Shown piece after piece: positions 12,201 to 23,200 of a DNA stretch of 64,000 bases (within the stretch, counting starts at the first letter, position 1; every line of letters starts with the position of its first letter). The notes beneath the pieces were generated by a model. That model saw only the letters and a program-made list of their open reading frames with translations. It ran no database searches and was not told the DNA's origin. The DNA is from Litoditis marina (taxonomy: Eukaryota; Nematoda; Chromadorea; Rhabditida; Rhabditidae), in assembly GCA_964036275.1 (NCBI GenBank), contig CAXIWQ010000198.1, forward strand, positions 1 to 64,000, in the 5' to 3' direction. Position numbers and translations under genes: made by a program.

Positions 12201-12856
12201 AAACATATTACGACTTTATATTCTGTGGCGCACAGCCATAAAATACAAATTAACGCGGTTATTGACTCTTTGCCTTGCAGTTACAGAGAACATTTCATAC
12301 GGCTATCAAATCTGTTGCTCCCAGCTACAAAAACCTAATACGACTGTATATTCTGTGGCGCACAGACACAAAAGACAAATTAACGCGGTTATTACCTCTT
12401 TGCCTTGCAGCTACAGAAAAAAGTTTATACGGCTATCAAGTCTGTTGCTCCCAGCTACAAAAACCTAATACGACTTTATATTCTGTGGCGCACAGCCACA
12501 AAAGATTTTACGCGGTTATTGACTCTTTGCCGTGCAGCTACAGAAAAAAAGTTTATACGGCTATCAAGTATGTTGCTCCCAGCTACAAAAACCTAATACG
12601 ACTATCTATTCTGTGGCGCACAGCCACAAAATACGAATTAACGCGGTTATCGACTGTTTGCTTTGCAGCTACAGAAAAAAGTTGATACGGCTATCAAGTA
12701 TGTTGTTCCCAGCTACAAAAACCTGATACGACAATCTATTCTGTGGCGCACAGCCACAAAATTCAAATTAACGCGGTTATCGACTCTTTGCCTTGCAGCT
12801 ACAGAGAACAGTTCATACGGCTATCAAATATGTTGCTCCCAGCTAGAAAAACCTAA
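12201..12856 (+). repeat. Transition monomers with a 127-bp variant
   Basis: About five monomers linking the 13-monomer domain to the 7.39-kb block. They include a monomer shortened by 3 bp through AAAGATTTTACGCGG (about 12501), which shortens the local spacing to 127 bp. That short type recurs at about 14574, 18078, 21964 and 25468, so it was already part of the amplified blocks. Satellite only. Confidence 0.75.
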
Positions 12857-13315
12857 TACGACAATCTATTCTGTGGCGCACAGCCACAAAATACGAATTA
12901 ACGCGGTTATCGACTCTTTGCCTTGCAGCTACAGAGAACAGTTTATACGGCTATCAGGTCTGTTGCTCATGGCTACAAAAACCTAATACGACTTTATATT
13001 CTGTGGCGCACAGCCACAAAAGACAAATTAACGCGGTTATTGACTCTTTGCCTTGCAGCTACAGAAAAAAGTTTATACGGCTATCAAGTATGTTGCTCCC
13101 AGCTAAAAAAACCCAATACAACTATCTATTCTGTGGCACACAGCCACAAAATACGAATTAACGCGGTTATCGACTCTTTGCCTTGCAGCTACAGAAAAAA
13201 GTTTATACGGCTATCAAGTCTGTTGCTCATGGCTACAAAAACCTAATACGACTTTATATTCTGTGGCGCACAGCCACAAAAGACAAATTAACGCGGTTAT
13301 TACCTCTTTGCCTTG

Positions 13316-13359
13316 CAGCTACAGAAAAAAGTTCATACGGCTATCAAGTCTGTTGCTCC
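13316..13359 (+). repeat. Sub-repeat C of the monomer (44 bp)
   Basis: First of three related sub-units. It begins CAGCTACAGAAAAAAG and ends TCTGTTGCTCC. Hand alignment with sub-repeat A (13360-13400) matches 29 of 41 aligned positions using one 3-base gap. Shared landmarks are CAGCTACA, ATACG at about one half, and TCTGT-GC near the end. This is far above chance for sequences of this composition. It contains the most variable part of the monomer: GAAAAAAG, GAGAAAAG, GAGAACAG, GGAAAAAGG and long poly-A versions define many of the types. Confidence 0.75.
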
Positions 13360-13400
13360 CAGCTACAAAAACCTAATACGACTTTATATTCTGTGGCGCA
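13360..13400 (+). repeat. Sub-repeat A of the monomer (41 bp)
   Basis: Second sub-unit, opening CAGCTACAAAAACC and ending in TTCTGTGGCGCA. It aligns to C with a 3-base shortening of the A-rich run and aligns less well to B. The segment after ATACGAC is a main source of types across the window: TTTATATT, AATCTATT, TATATATT, TATCTATT and TTTATATC versions. It supplies the left arm of the dyad that straddles the A/B junction. Confidence 0.75.
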
Positions 13401-13408
13401 CAGCCACA
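13392..13408. other. Dyad 1: TGTGGC-GCACA-GCCACA at the A/B junction
   Basis: A perfect 6-bp inverted repeat around a 5-base centre, present once per monomer in most copies. An alternative overlapping dyad, CTGTG-GCG-CACAG, uses some of the same bases. The repeat could form a small cruciform or hairpin, or be a binding site for a dimeric protein; both ideas are inference. Marker monomers with GGCACACAGCC change only the centre and keep the arms. Other amplified types (CACATCCACA, CACACCCACA) break one pair, so the arms are not strictly required. Confidence 0.7.
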
Positions 13409-13445
13409 AAAGACAAATTAACGCGGTTATTGACTCTTTGCCGTG
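13401..13445 (+). repeat. Sub-repeat B of the monomer (45 bp)
   Basis: Third sub-unit, opening CAGCCACAAAAGAC and ending CTCTTTGCC-TG. Aligned to C by hand, about two thirds of positions match: the opening CAGCYACA, a central ACG, GGYTAT, then TCT-TTGC. It is the most diverged of the three and needs a few small gaps. It carries the right arm of the junction dyad and the second dyad around AACGCGGTT. The GACTC versus TACCTC choice after GGTTAT is a useful type marker. Confidence 0.65.
13419..13429. other. Dyad 2: TAAC-GCG-GTTA in sub-repeat B
   Basis: A 4-bp inverted repeat around GCG, 10 bp downstream of dyad 1, in most monomers. It is among the most constant stretches (AACGCGGTTAT), though TATCGCGG and TTTACGCGG versions weaken the arms. 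It contains two of the monomer's CpG sites. Arms this short can arise by chance; any function is unknown. Confidence 0.45.
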
Positions 13446-16400
13446 CAGCTACAGAAAAAAGTTTATACGGCTATCAAGTATGTTGCTCCCAGCTACAAAA
13501 ACCTAATACGACTATCTATTCTGTGGCGCACAGCCACAAAATACGAATTAACGCGGTTATCGACTGTTTGTTTTGCAGCTACAGAAAAAAGTTAATACGG
13601 CTATCAAGTCGGTTGCTCCCAGCTACAAAAACCTAATACGACAATCTATTCTGTGGCGCACAGCCACAAAAACGAATTAACGCGGTTATCGACATTTTGA
13701 CTTGCAGCTACAAAAAAATCATATGGCTATCAAGTCTGTTGCTCCCAACTACAAAAACATAGTACGACTTTATATTCTGTGGCGCACAGCCACAAAATAC
13801 AAATTAACGCGGTTATTGACTCTTTGCCGTGCAGCTACAGGAAAAAGGTTATACGGCTATCAAGTATGTTGCTCCCAGCTACAAAAACCTAATACGACTT
13901 TATATTCTGTGGCGCACAGCCACAAAAGACAAATTAACGCGGTTATTGACTCTTTGCCGTGCAGCTACAGGAAAAAGGTTATACGGCTATCAAGTATGTT
14001 GCTCCCAGCTAAAAAAACCTAGTACGACTATATATTCTGTGGCGCACAGCCACAAAAGACGAATTAACGCGGTTATTGACTCTTTGCCTCGCAGTTACAG
14101 AGAACATTTCATACGGCTATCAAATCTGTTGCTCCCAGCTACAAAAACCTAATACGACAATCTATTCTGTGGCGCACAGCCACAAAGACAAATTAACGCG
14201 GTTATTGACATTTTGACTTGCAGCTACAAAAAAAAATCATACGGCTATCAAGTCTGTTGCTTCCAACTACAGAAACATAATACGACAATCTATTCTGTGG
14301 CGCACAGCCACAAAAGACGAATTAACGCGGTTATTGACTCTTTGCCTCGCAGTTACAGAGAACATTTCATACGGCTATCAAATCTGTTGCTCCCAGCTAC
14401 AAAAACCTAATACGACTATCTATTCTGTGGCGCACAGCCACAAAATACGAATGAACGCGGTTATCGACTGTTTGCTTTGCAGCTACAGAAAAAAGTTTAT
14501 ACGGCTATCAAGTCTGTTGCTCCCAGCAACAAAAACCTAATACGACTTTATATTCTGTGGCGCACAGCCACAAAAGATTTTACGCGGTTATTGACTCTTT
14601 GCCGTGCAGCTACAGAAAAAAAGTTTATACGGCTATCAAGTCTGTTGCTCATGGCTACAAAAACCTAATACGACTTTATATTCTGTGGCGCACAGCCACA
14701 AAAGACAAATTAACGCGGTTATTACCTCTTTGCCTAGCAGTTACAGAGAACATTTCATACGGCTATCAAATCTGTTGCTCCCAGCTACAAAAACCTAATA
14801 CGACAATCTATTCTGTGGCGCACAGCCACAAAATACGAATTTACGCGGTTATCGACTCTTTGGCTTGCAGCTACAGAAAAAAGTTTATATGGCTATCAAG
14901 TATGTTGCTCCCAGCTAGAAAAACCCAATACAACTATCTATTCTGTGGCACACAACCACAAAATACGATATAACGCGGTTATCGACTCTTTGCCTTGCAG
15001 CTACAGAGAAAAGTTCATACGGCTATCAAGTCTGTTGCTCCCAGCTACAAAAACTTGATACGACAATCTATTCTGTGGCGCACAGCCACAACAGATAAAT
15101 TAACGCGGTTATTACCTCTTTGCCTTGCAGCTACAGAAAAAAATTCATACGGCTATCAAGTCTGTTGCTCCCAGCTACGAAAACCTAATACGACTTTATA
15201 TTATGTGGCGCACACCCACAAAAGACAAATTAACGCGGTTATTGACTCTTTGCCGTGCAGCTACAGGAAAAAGGTTATACGGCTATCAAGTATGTTGCTC
15301 CCAGCTAAAAAAACCTAATACGACTATCTATTCTGTGGCGCACAGCCACAAAATACGAATTAACGCGGTTATCGACTGTTTGTCTTGCAGCTACAGAGAA
15401 CAGTTCATACGGCTATCAAGTCTGTTGCTCCCAGCTACAAAAACCTAATACGACTATATATTCTGTGGCGCACAGCCACAAAAGACGAATTAACGCGGTT
15501 ATTGACTCTTTGCCTCGCAGTTACAGATAACATTTCATACGGCTATCAAATCTGTTGCTCCCAGCTACAAAAACCTAATACGACAATCTATTCTGTGGCG
15601 CACAGCCACAAAGACGAATTAACGCGGTTATTGACATTTTGACTTGCAGCTACAAAAAAAAATCATACGGCTATCAAGTCTGTTGCTTCCAACTACAGAA
15701 ACATAATACGACAATCTATTCTGTGGCGCACAGCCACAAAACACGAAATATCGCGGTTATCGACTCTTTGCCTTGCAGCTACAGAGAACAGTTTATACGG
15801 CTATCAAATCTGTTGCTCCCAGCTACAAAAACCTAATACGACAATCTATTCTGTGGCGCACAGCCACAAAATACGAATTATCGTGGTTATCGACTTGTTG
15901 GCTTGCAGCTACAGAGAAAAGTTCATACGGCTATCAAGTCTGTTGCTCCCAGCTACAAAAACTTGATACGACAATCTATTCTGTGGCGCACATCCACAAC
16001 AGACAAATTAACGCGGTTATTACCTCTTTGCCTTGCAGCTACAGAAAAAAATTCATACGGCTATCAAGTCTGTTGCTTCCAACTACAGAAACATAATACG
16101 ACAATCTATTCTGTGGCGCACAGCCACAAAAGACAAATTAACGCGGTTATTGACTCTTTGCCGTGCAGCTACAGGAAAAAGGTTATACGGCTATCAAGTA
16201 TGTTGCTCCCAGCTAAAAAAACCTAATACGACTATCTATTCTGTGGCGCACAGCCACAAAATACGAATTAACGCGGTTATCGACTCTTTGCCTTGCAGCT
16301 ACAGAGAAAAGTTCATACGGCTATCAAGTCTGTTGCTCCCAGCTACAAAAACTTGATACGACAATCTATTCTGTGGCGCACATCCACAACAGACAAATTA

Positions 16401-19400
16401 ACGCGGTTATTACCTCTTTGCCTTGCAGCTACAGAAAAAAATTCATACGGCTATCAAGTCTGTTGCTCCCAGCTACAAAAACTTGATACGACAATCTATT
16501 CTGTGGCGCACAGCCACAAAATACGAATTTACGCGGTTATCGACTCTTTGGCTTGCAGCTACAGAAAAAAGTTTATATGGCTATCAAGTATGTTGCTCCC
16601 AGCTAGAAAAACCCAATACAACTATCTATTCTGTGGCACACAGCCACAAAATACGATATAACGCGGTTATCGACTCTTTGCCTTGCAGCTACAGAGAAAA
16701 GTTCATACGGCTATCAAGTCTGTTGCTCCCAGCTACAAAAACTTGATACGACAATCTATTCTGTGGCGCACAGCCACAACAGACAAATTAACGCGGTTAT
16801 TACCTCTTTGCCTTGCAGCTACAGAAAAAAATTCATACGGCTATCAAGTCTGTTGCTCCCAGCTACGAAAACCTAATACGACTTTATATTCTGTGGCGCA
16901 CACCCACAAAAGACAAATTAACGCGGTTATTGACTCTTTGCCGTGCAGCTACAGGAAAAAGGTTATACGGCTATCAAGTATGTTGCTCCCAGCTAAAAAA
17001 ACCTAATACGACTATCTATTCTGTGGCGCACAGCCACAAAATACGAATTAACGCGGTTATCGACTGTTTGTCTTGCAGCTACAGAGAACAGTTCATACGG
17101 CTATCAAGTCTGTTGCTCCCAGCTACAAAAACCTAATACGACTATATATTCTGTGGCGCACAGCCACAAAAGACGAATTAACGCGGTTATTGACTCTTTG
17201 CCTCGCAGTTACAGATAACATTTCATACGGCTATCAAATCTGTTGCTCCCAGCTACAAAAACCTAATACGACAATCTATTCTGTGGCGCACAGCCACAAA
17301 GACGAATTAACGCGGTTATTGACATTTTGACTTGCAGCTACAAAAAAAAATCATACGGCTATCAAGTCTGTTGCTTCCAACTACAGAAACATAATACGAC
17401 AATCTATTCTGTGGCGCACAGCCACAAAACACGAAATATCGCGGTTATCGACTCTTTGCCTTGCAGCTACAGAGAACAGTTTATACGGCTATCAAATCTG
17501 TTGCTCCCAGCTACAAAAACCTGATACGACAATCTATTCTGTGGCGCACAGCCACAAAAGACAAATTAACGCGGTTATTACCTCTTTGCCTTGCAGCTAC
17601 AGAAAAAAATTCATACGGCTATCAAGTCTGTTGCTCCCAGCTACGAAAACCTAATACGACTTTATATTCTGTGGCGCACAGCCACAAAAGACAAATTAAC
17701 GCGGTTATTGACTCTTTGCCGTGCAGCTACAGGAAAAAGGTTATACGGCTATCAAGTATGTTGCTCCCAGCTAAAAAAACCTAATACGACTATCTATTCT
17801 GTGGCGCACAGCCACAAAATACGAATTAACGCGGTTATCGACTCTTTGCCTTGCAGCTACAGAGAAAAGTTCATACGGCTATCAAGTCTGTTGCTCCCAG
17901 CTACAAAAACTTGATACGACAATCTATTCTGTGGCGCACAGCCACAACAGACAAATTAACGCGGTTATTACCTCTTTGCCTTGCAGCTACAGAAAAAAAT
18001 TCATACGGCTATCAAGTCTGTTGCTCCCAGCTACAAAAACCTGATACGACAATCTATTCTGTGGCGCACAGCCACAAAAGATTTTACGCGGTTATTGACT
18101 CTTTGCCGTGCAGCTACAGAAAAAAAGTTTATACGGCTATCAAGTCTGTTGCTCATGGCTACAAAAACCTAATACGACTTTATATTCTGTGGCGCACAGC
18201 CACAAAAGACAAATTAACGCGGTTATTACCTCTTTGCCTAGCAGTCACAGAGAACATTTCATACGGCTATCAAATCTGTTGCTCCCAGCTACAAAAACCT
18301 AATACGACAATCTATTCTGTGGCGCACAGCCACAAAATACGAATTTACGCGGTTATCGACTCTTTGGCTTGCAGCTACAGAAAAAAGTTTATATGGCTAT
18401 CAAGTATGTTGCTCCCAGCTAGAAAAACCCAATACAACTATCTATTCTGTGGCACACAGCCACAAAATACGATATAACGCGGTTATCGACTCTTTGCCTT
18501 GCAGCTACAGAGAAAAGTTCATACGGCTATCAAGTCTGTTGCTCCCAGCTACAAAAACTTGATACGACAATCTATTCTGTGGCGCACAGCCACAACAGAC
18601 AAATTAACGCGGTTATTACCTCTTTGCCTTGCAGCTACAGAAAAAAATTCATACGGCTATCAAGTCTGTTGCTCCCAGCTACGAAAACCTAATACGACTT
18701 TATATTCTGTGGCGCACACCCACAAAAGACAAATTAACGCGGTTATTGACTCTTTGCCGTGCAGCTACAGGAAAAAGGTTATACGGCTATCAAGTATGTT
18801 GCTCCCAGCTAAAAAAACCTAATACGACTATCTATTCTGTGGCGCACAGCCACAAAATACGAATTAACGCGGTTATCGACTGTTTGTCTTGCAGCTACAG
18901 AGAACAGTTCATACGGCTATCAAGTCTGTTGCTCCCAGCTACAAAAACCTAATACGACTATATATTCTGTGGCGCACAGCCACAAAAGACGAATTAACGC
19001 ATTGACTCTTTGCCTCGCAGTTACAGATAACATTTCATACGGCTATCAAATCTGTTGCTCCCAGCTACAAAAACCTAATACGACAATCTATTCTGTGGCG
19101 CACAGCCACAAAGACGAATTAACGCGGTTATTGACATTTTGACTTGCAGCTACAAAAAAAAATCATACGGCTATCAAGTCTGTTGCTTCCAACTACAGAA
19201 ACATAATACGACAATCTATTCTGTGGCGCACAGCCACAAAATACGAAATATCGCGGTTATCGACTCTTTGCCTTGCAGCTACAGAGAACAGTTTATACGG
19301 CTATCAAATCTGTTGCTCGCAGCTACAAAAACCTAATACGACAATCTATTCTGTGGCGCACAGCCACAAAATACGAATTATCGCGGTTATCGACTTGTTG

Positions 19401-20246
19401 GCTTGCAGCTACAGAGAAAAGTTCATACGGCTATCAAGTCTGTTGCTCCCAGCTACAAAAACTTGATACGACAATCTATTCTGTGGCGCACATCCACAAC
19501 AGACAAATTAACGCGGTTATTACCTCTTTGCCTTGCAGCTACAGAAAAAAATTCATACGGCTATCAAGTCTGTTGCTTCCAACTACAGAAACATAATACG
19601 ACAATCTATTCTGTGGCGCACAGCCACAAAACACGAAATATCGCGGTTATCGACTCTTTGCCTTGCAGCTACAGAGAACAGTTTATACGGCTATCAAATC
19701 TGTTGCTCCCAGCTACAAAAACCTAATACGACAATCTATTCTGTGGCGCACAGCCACAAAATACAAATTAACGCGGTTATTGACTCTTTGCCTTGCAGCT
19801 ACAGAGAAAAGTTCATACGGCTATCAAGTCTGTTGCTCCCAGCTACAAAAACTTGATACGACAATCTATTCTGTGGCGCACATCCACAACAGACAAATTA
19901 ACGCGGTTATTACCTCTTTGCCTTGCAGCTACAGAAAAAAATTCATACGGCTATCAAGTCTGTTGCTCCCAGCTACAAAAACTTGATACGACAATCTATT
20001 CTGTGGCGCACAGCCACAAAATACGAATTTACGCGGTTATCGACTCTTTGGCTTGCAGCTACAGAAAAAAGTTTATATGGCTATCAAGTATGTTGCTCCC
20101 AGCTAGAAAAACCCAATACAACTATCTATTCTGTGGCACACAGCCACAAAATACGATATAACGCGGTTATCGACTCTTTGCCTTGCAGCTACAGAGAAAA
20201 GTTCATACGGCTATCAAGTCTGTTGCTCCCAGCTACAAAAACTTGA

Positions 20247-23200
20247 TACGACAATCTATTCTGTGGCGCACAGCCACAAAATACGAATTAACGCGGTTAT
20301 CGACTCTTTGCCTTGCAGCTACAGAGAACAGTTTATACGGCTATCAGGTCTGTTGCTCATGGCTACAAAAACCTAATACGACTTTATATTCTGTGGCGCA
20401 CAGCCACAAAAGACAAATTAACGCGGTTATTGACTCTTTGCCTTGCAGCTACAGAAAAAAGTTTATACGGCTATCAAGTATGTTGCTCCCAGCTAAAAAA
20501 ACCCAATACAACTATCTATTCTGTGGCACACAGCCACAAAATACGAATTAACGCGGTTATCGACTCTTTGCCTTGCAGCTACAGAAAAAAGTTTATACGG
20601 CTATCAAGTCTGTTGCTCATGGCTACAAAAACCTAATACGACTTTATATTCTGTGGCGCACAGCCACAAAAGACAAATTAACGCGGTTATTACCTCTTTG
20701 CCTTGCAGCTACAGAAAAAAGTTCATACGGCTATCAAGTCTGTTGCTCCCAGCTACAAAAACCTAATACGACTTTATATTCTGTGGCGCACAGCCACAAA
20801 AGACAAATTAACGCGGTTATTGACTCTTTGCCGTGCAGCTACAGAAAAAAGTTTATACGGCTATCAAGTATGTTGCTCCCAGCTACAAAAACCTAATACG
20901 ACTATCTATTCTGTGGCGCACAGCCACAAAATACGAATTAACGCGGTTATCGACTGTTTGTTTTGCAGCTACAGAAAAAAGTTAATACGGCTATCAAGTC
21001 GGTTGCTCCCAGCTACAAAAACCTAATACGACAATCTATTCTGTGGCGCACAGCCACAAAAACGAATTAACGCGGTTATCGACATTTTGACTTGCAGCTA
21101 CAAAAAAATCATATGGCTATCAAGTCTGTTGCTCCCAACTACAAAAACATAGTACGACTTTATATTCTGTGGCGCACAGCCACAAAATACAAATTAACGC
21201 GGTTATTGACTCTTTGCCGTGCAGCTACAGGAAAAAGGTTATACGGCTATCAAGTATGTTGCTCCCAGCTACAAAAACCTAATACGACTTTATATTCTGT
21301 GGCGCACAGCCACAAAAGACAAATTAACGCGGTTATTGACTCTTTGCCGTGCAGCTACAGGAAAAAGGTTATACGGCTATCAAGTATGTTGCTCCCAGCT
21401 AAAAAAACCTAGTACGACTATATATTCTGTGGCGCACAGCCACAAAAGACGAATTAACGCGGTTATTGACTCTTTGCCTCGCAGTTACAGAGAACATTTC
21501 ATACGGCTATCAAATCTGTTGCTCCCAGCTACAAAAACCTAATACGACAATCTATTCTGTGGCGCACAGCCACAAAGACAAATTAACGCGGTTATTGACA
21601 TTTTGACTTGCAGCTACAAAAAAAAATCATACGGCTATCAAGTCTGTTGCTTCCAACTACAGAAACATAATACGACAATCTATTCTGTGGCGCACAGCCA
21701 CAAAAGACGAATTAACGCGGTTATTGACTCTTTGCCTCGCAGTTACAGAGAACATTTCATACGGCTATCAAATCTGTTGCTCCCAGCTACAAAAACCTAA
21801 TACGACTATCTATTCTGTGGCGCACAGCCACAAAATACGAATGAACGCGGTTATCGACTGTTTGCTTTGCAGCTACAGAAAAAAGTTTATACGGCTATCA
21901 AGTCTGTTGCTCCCAGCAACAAAAACCTAATACGACTTTATATTCTGTGGCGCACAGCCACAAAAGATTTTACGCGGTTATTGACTCTTTGCCGTGCAGC
22001 TACAGAAAAAAAGTTTATACGGCTATCAAGTCTGTTGCTCATGGCTACAAAAACCTAATACGACTTTATATTCTGTGGCGCACAGCCACAAAAGACAAAT
22101 TAACGCGGTTATTACCTCTTTGCCTAGCAGTTACAGAGAACATTTCATACGGCTATCAAATCTGTTGCTCCCAGCTACAAAAACCTAATACGACAATCTA
22201 TTCTGTGGCGCACAGCCACAAAATACGAATTTACGCGGTTATCGACTCTTTGGCTTGCAGCTACAGAAAAAAGTTTATATGGCTATCAAGTATGTTGCTC
22301 CCAGCTAGAAAAACCCAATACAACTATCTATTCTGTGGCACACAACCACAAAATACGATATAACGCGGTTATCGACTCTTTGCCTTGCAGCTACAGAGAA
22401 AAGTTCATACGGCTATCAAGTCTGTTGCTCCCAGCTACAAAAACTTGATACGACAATCTATTCTGTGGCGCACAGCCACAACAGATAAATTAACGCGGTT
22501 ATTACCTCTTTGCCTTGCAGCTACAGAAAAAAATTCATACGGCTATCAAGTCTGTTGCTCCCAGCTACGAAAACCTAATACGACTTTATATTATGTGGCG
22601 CACACCCACAAAAGACAAATTAACGCGGTTATTGACTCTTTGCCGTGCAGCTACAGGAAAAAGGTTATACGGCTATCAAGTATGTTGCTCCCAGCTAAAA
22701 AAACCTAATACGACTATCTATTCTGTGGCGCACAGCCACAAAATACGAATTAACGCGGTTATCGACTGTTTGTCTTGCAGCTACAGAGAACAGTTCATAC
22801 GGCTATCAAGTCTGTTGCTCCCAGCTACAAAAACCTAATACGACTATATATTCTGTGGCGCACAGCCACAAAAGACGAATTAACGCGGTTATTGACTCTT
22901 TGCCTCGCAGTTACAGATAACATTTCATACGGCTATCAAATCTGTTGCTCCCAGCTACAAAAACCTAATACGACAATCTATTCTGTGGCGCACAGCCACA
23001 AAGACGAATTAACGCGGTTATTGACATTTTGACTTGCAGCTACAAAAAAAAATCATACGGCTATCAAGTCTGTTGCTTCCAACTACAGAAACATAATACG
23101 ACAATCTATTCTGTGGCGCACAGCCACAAAACACGAAATATCGCGGTTATCGACTCTTTGCCTTGCAGCTACAGAGAACAGTTTATACGGCTATCAAATC

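Larger units (their letters stand above)
13316..13445 (+). repeat. Reference satellite monomer (130 bp, C-A-B order)
   Basis: This copy is close to the majority sequence and is used to describe the monomer. It opens with CAGCTACAGAAAAAAG, continues through CATACGGCTATCAAG, then the CCCAGCTAC segment, the TGTGGC dyad, AATTAACGCGG and CTCTTTGC. Length is 130 bp, which is not a multiple of three, so any reading frame shifts by one at each monomer. Its three stop triplets on the + strand (13374 TAA, 13419 TAA, 13431 TGA) share one phase, leaving the other two phases open. ATG is absent from the majority sequence. Minus-strand frames are all closed. G+C is about 42 percent. Shortened monomers (for example 127 bp with AAAGATTTTACG) exist elsewhere. 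Confidence 0.9.
12857..20246 (+). repeat. 7,390-bp higher-order block, copy 1
   Basis: From about 12857, bases match positions exactly 7,390 further on, through at least 19186. Upstream of 12857 the two places differ (GCTAGAAAAACCTAATACG against GCTACAAAAACTTGATACG), which fixes the left border. About 57 monomers are involved. Smaller repeats lie inside: 15639-16683 resembles 17327 onward (offset 1,688, 13 monomers), and 15773-16746 recurs at 19273-20246 (offset 3,500). A 4-bp loss (AATTAACGCATTGAC at 19000/19001) is a useful lineage mark. Confidence 0.85.

Noticed and set aside
12883..12898. CENP-B box on the minus strand (ATTCGTATTTTGTGGC)
   Set aside because: It has TTCG in the right place but lacks the central A and the CGGG of the known core pattern (NTTCGNNNNANNCGGGN). 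I found no better match by eye in either strand of the common monomer types.
12905..12916. Pol III B-box resemblance (GGTTATCGACTC), suggesting a tRNA- or SINE-derived satellite
   Set aside because: It matches GGTTCGANTC only if two bases are removed. No acceptable A-box lies at the right distance and no tRNA-like fold is seen.
13374..13394. TATA-like TTTATATT followed by a possible transcription start
   Set aside because: The element is short, A/T-rich and varies freely among monomers (AATCTATT, TATATATT, TATCTATT). No other promoter element is seen.
13352..13442. Helically phased A-tracts giving curved DNA
   Set aside because: A-runs within a monomer are about 41, 48 and 41 bp apart. Only two of the three spacings are near four helical turns, so phasing is incomplete and I do not claim curvature.
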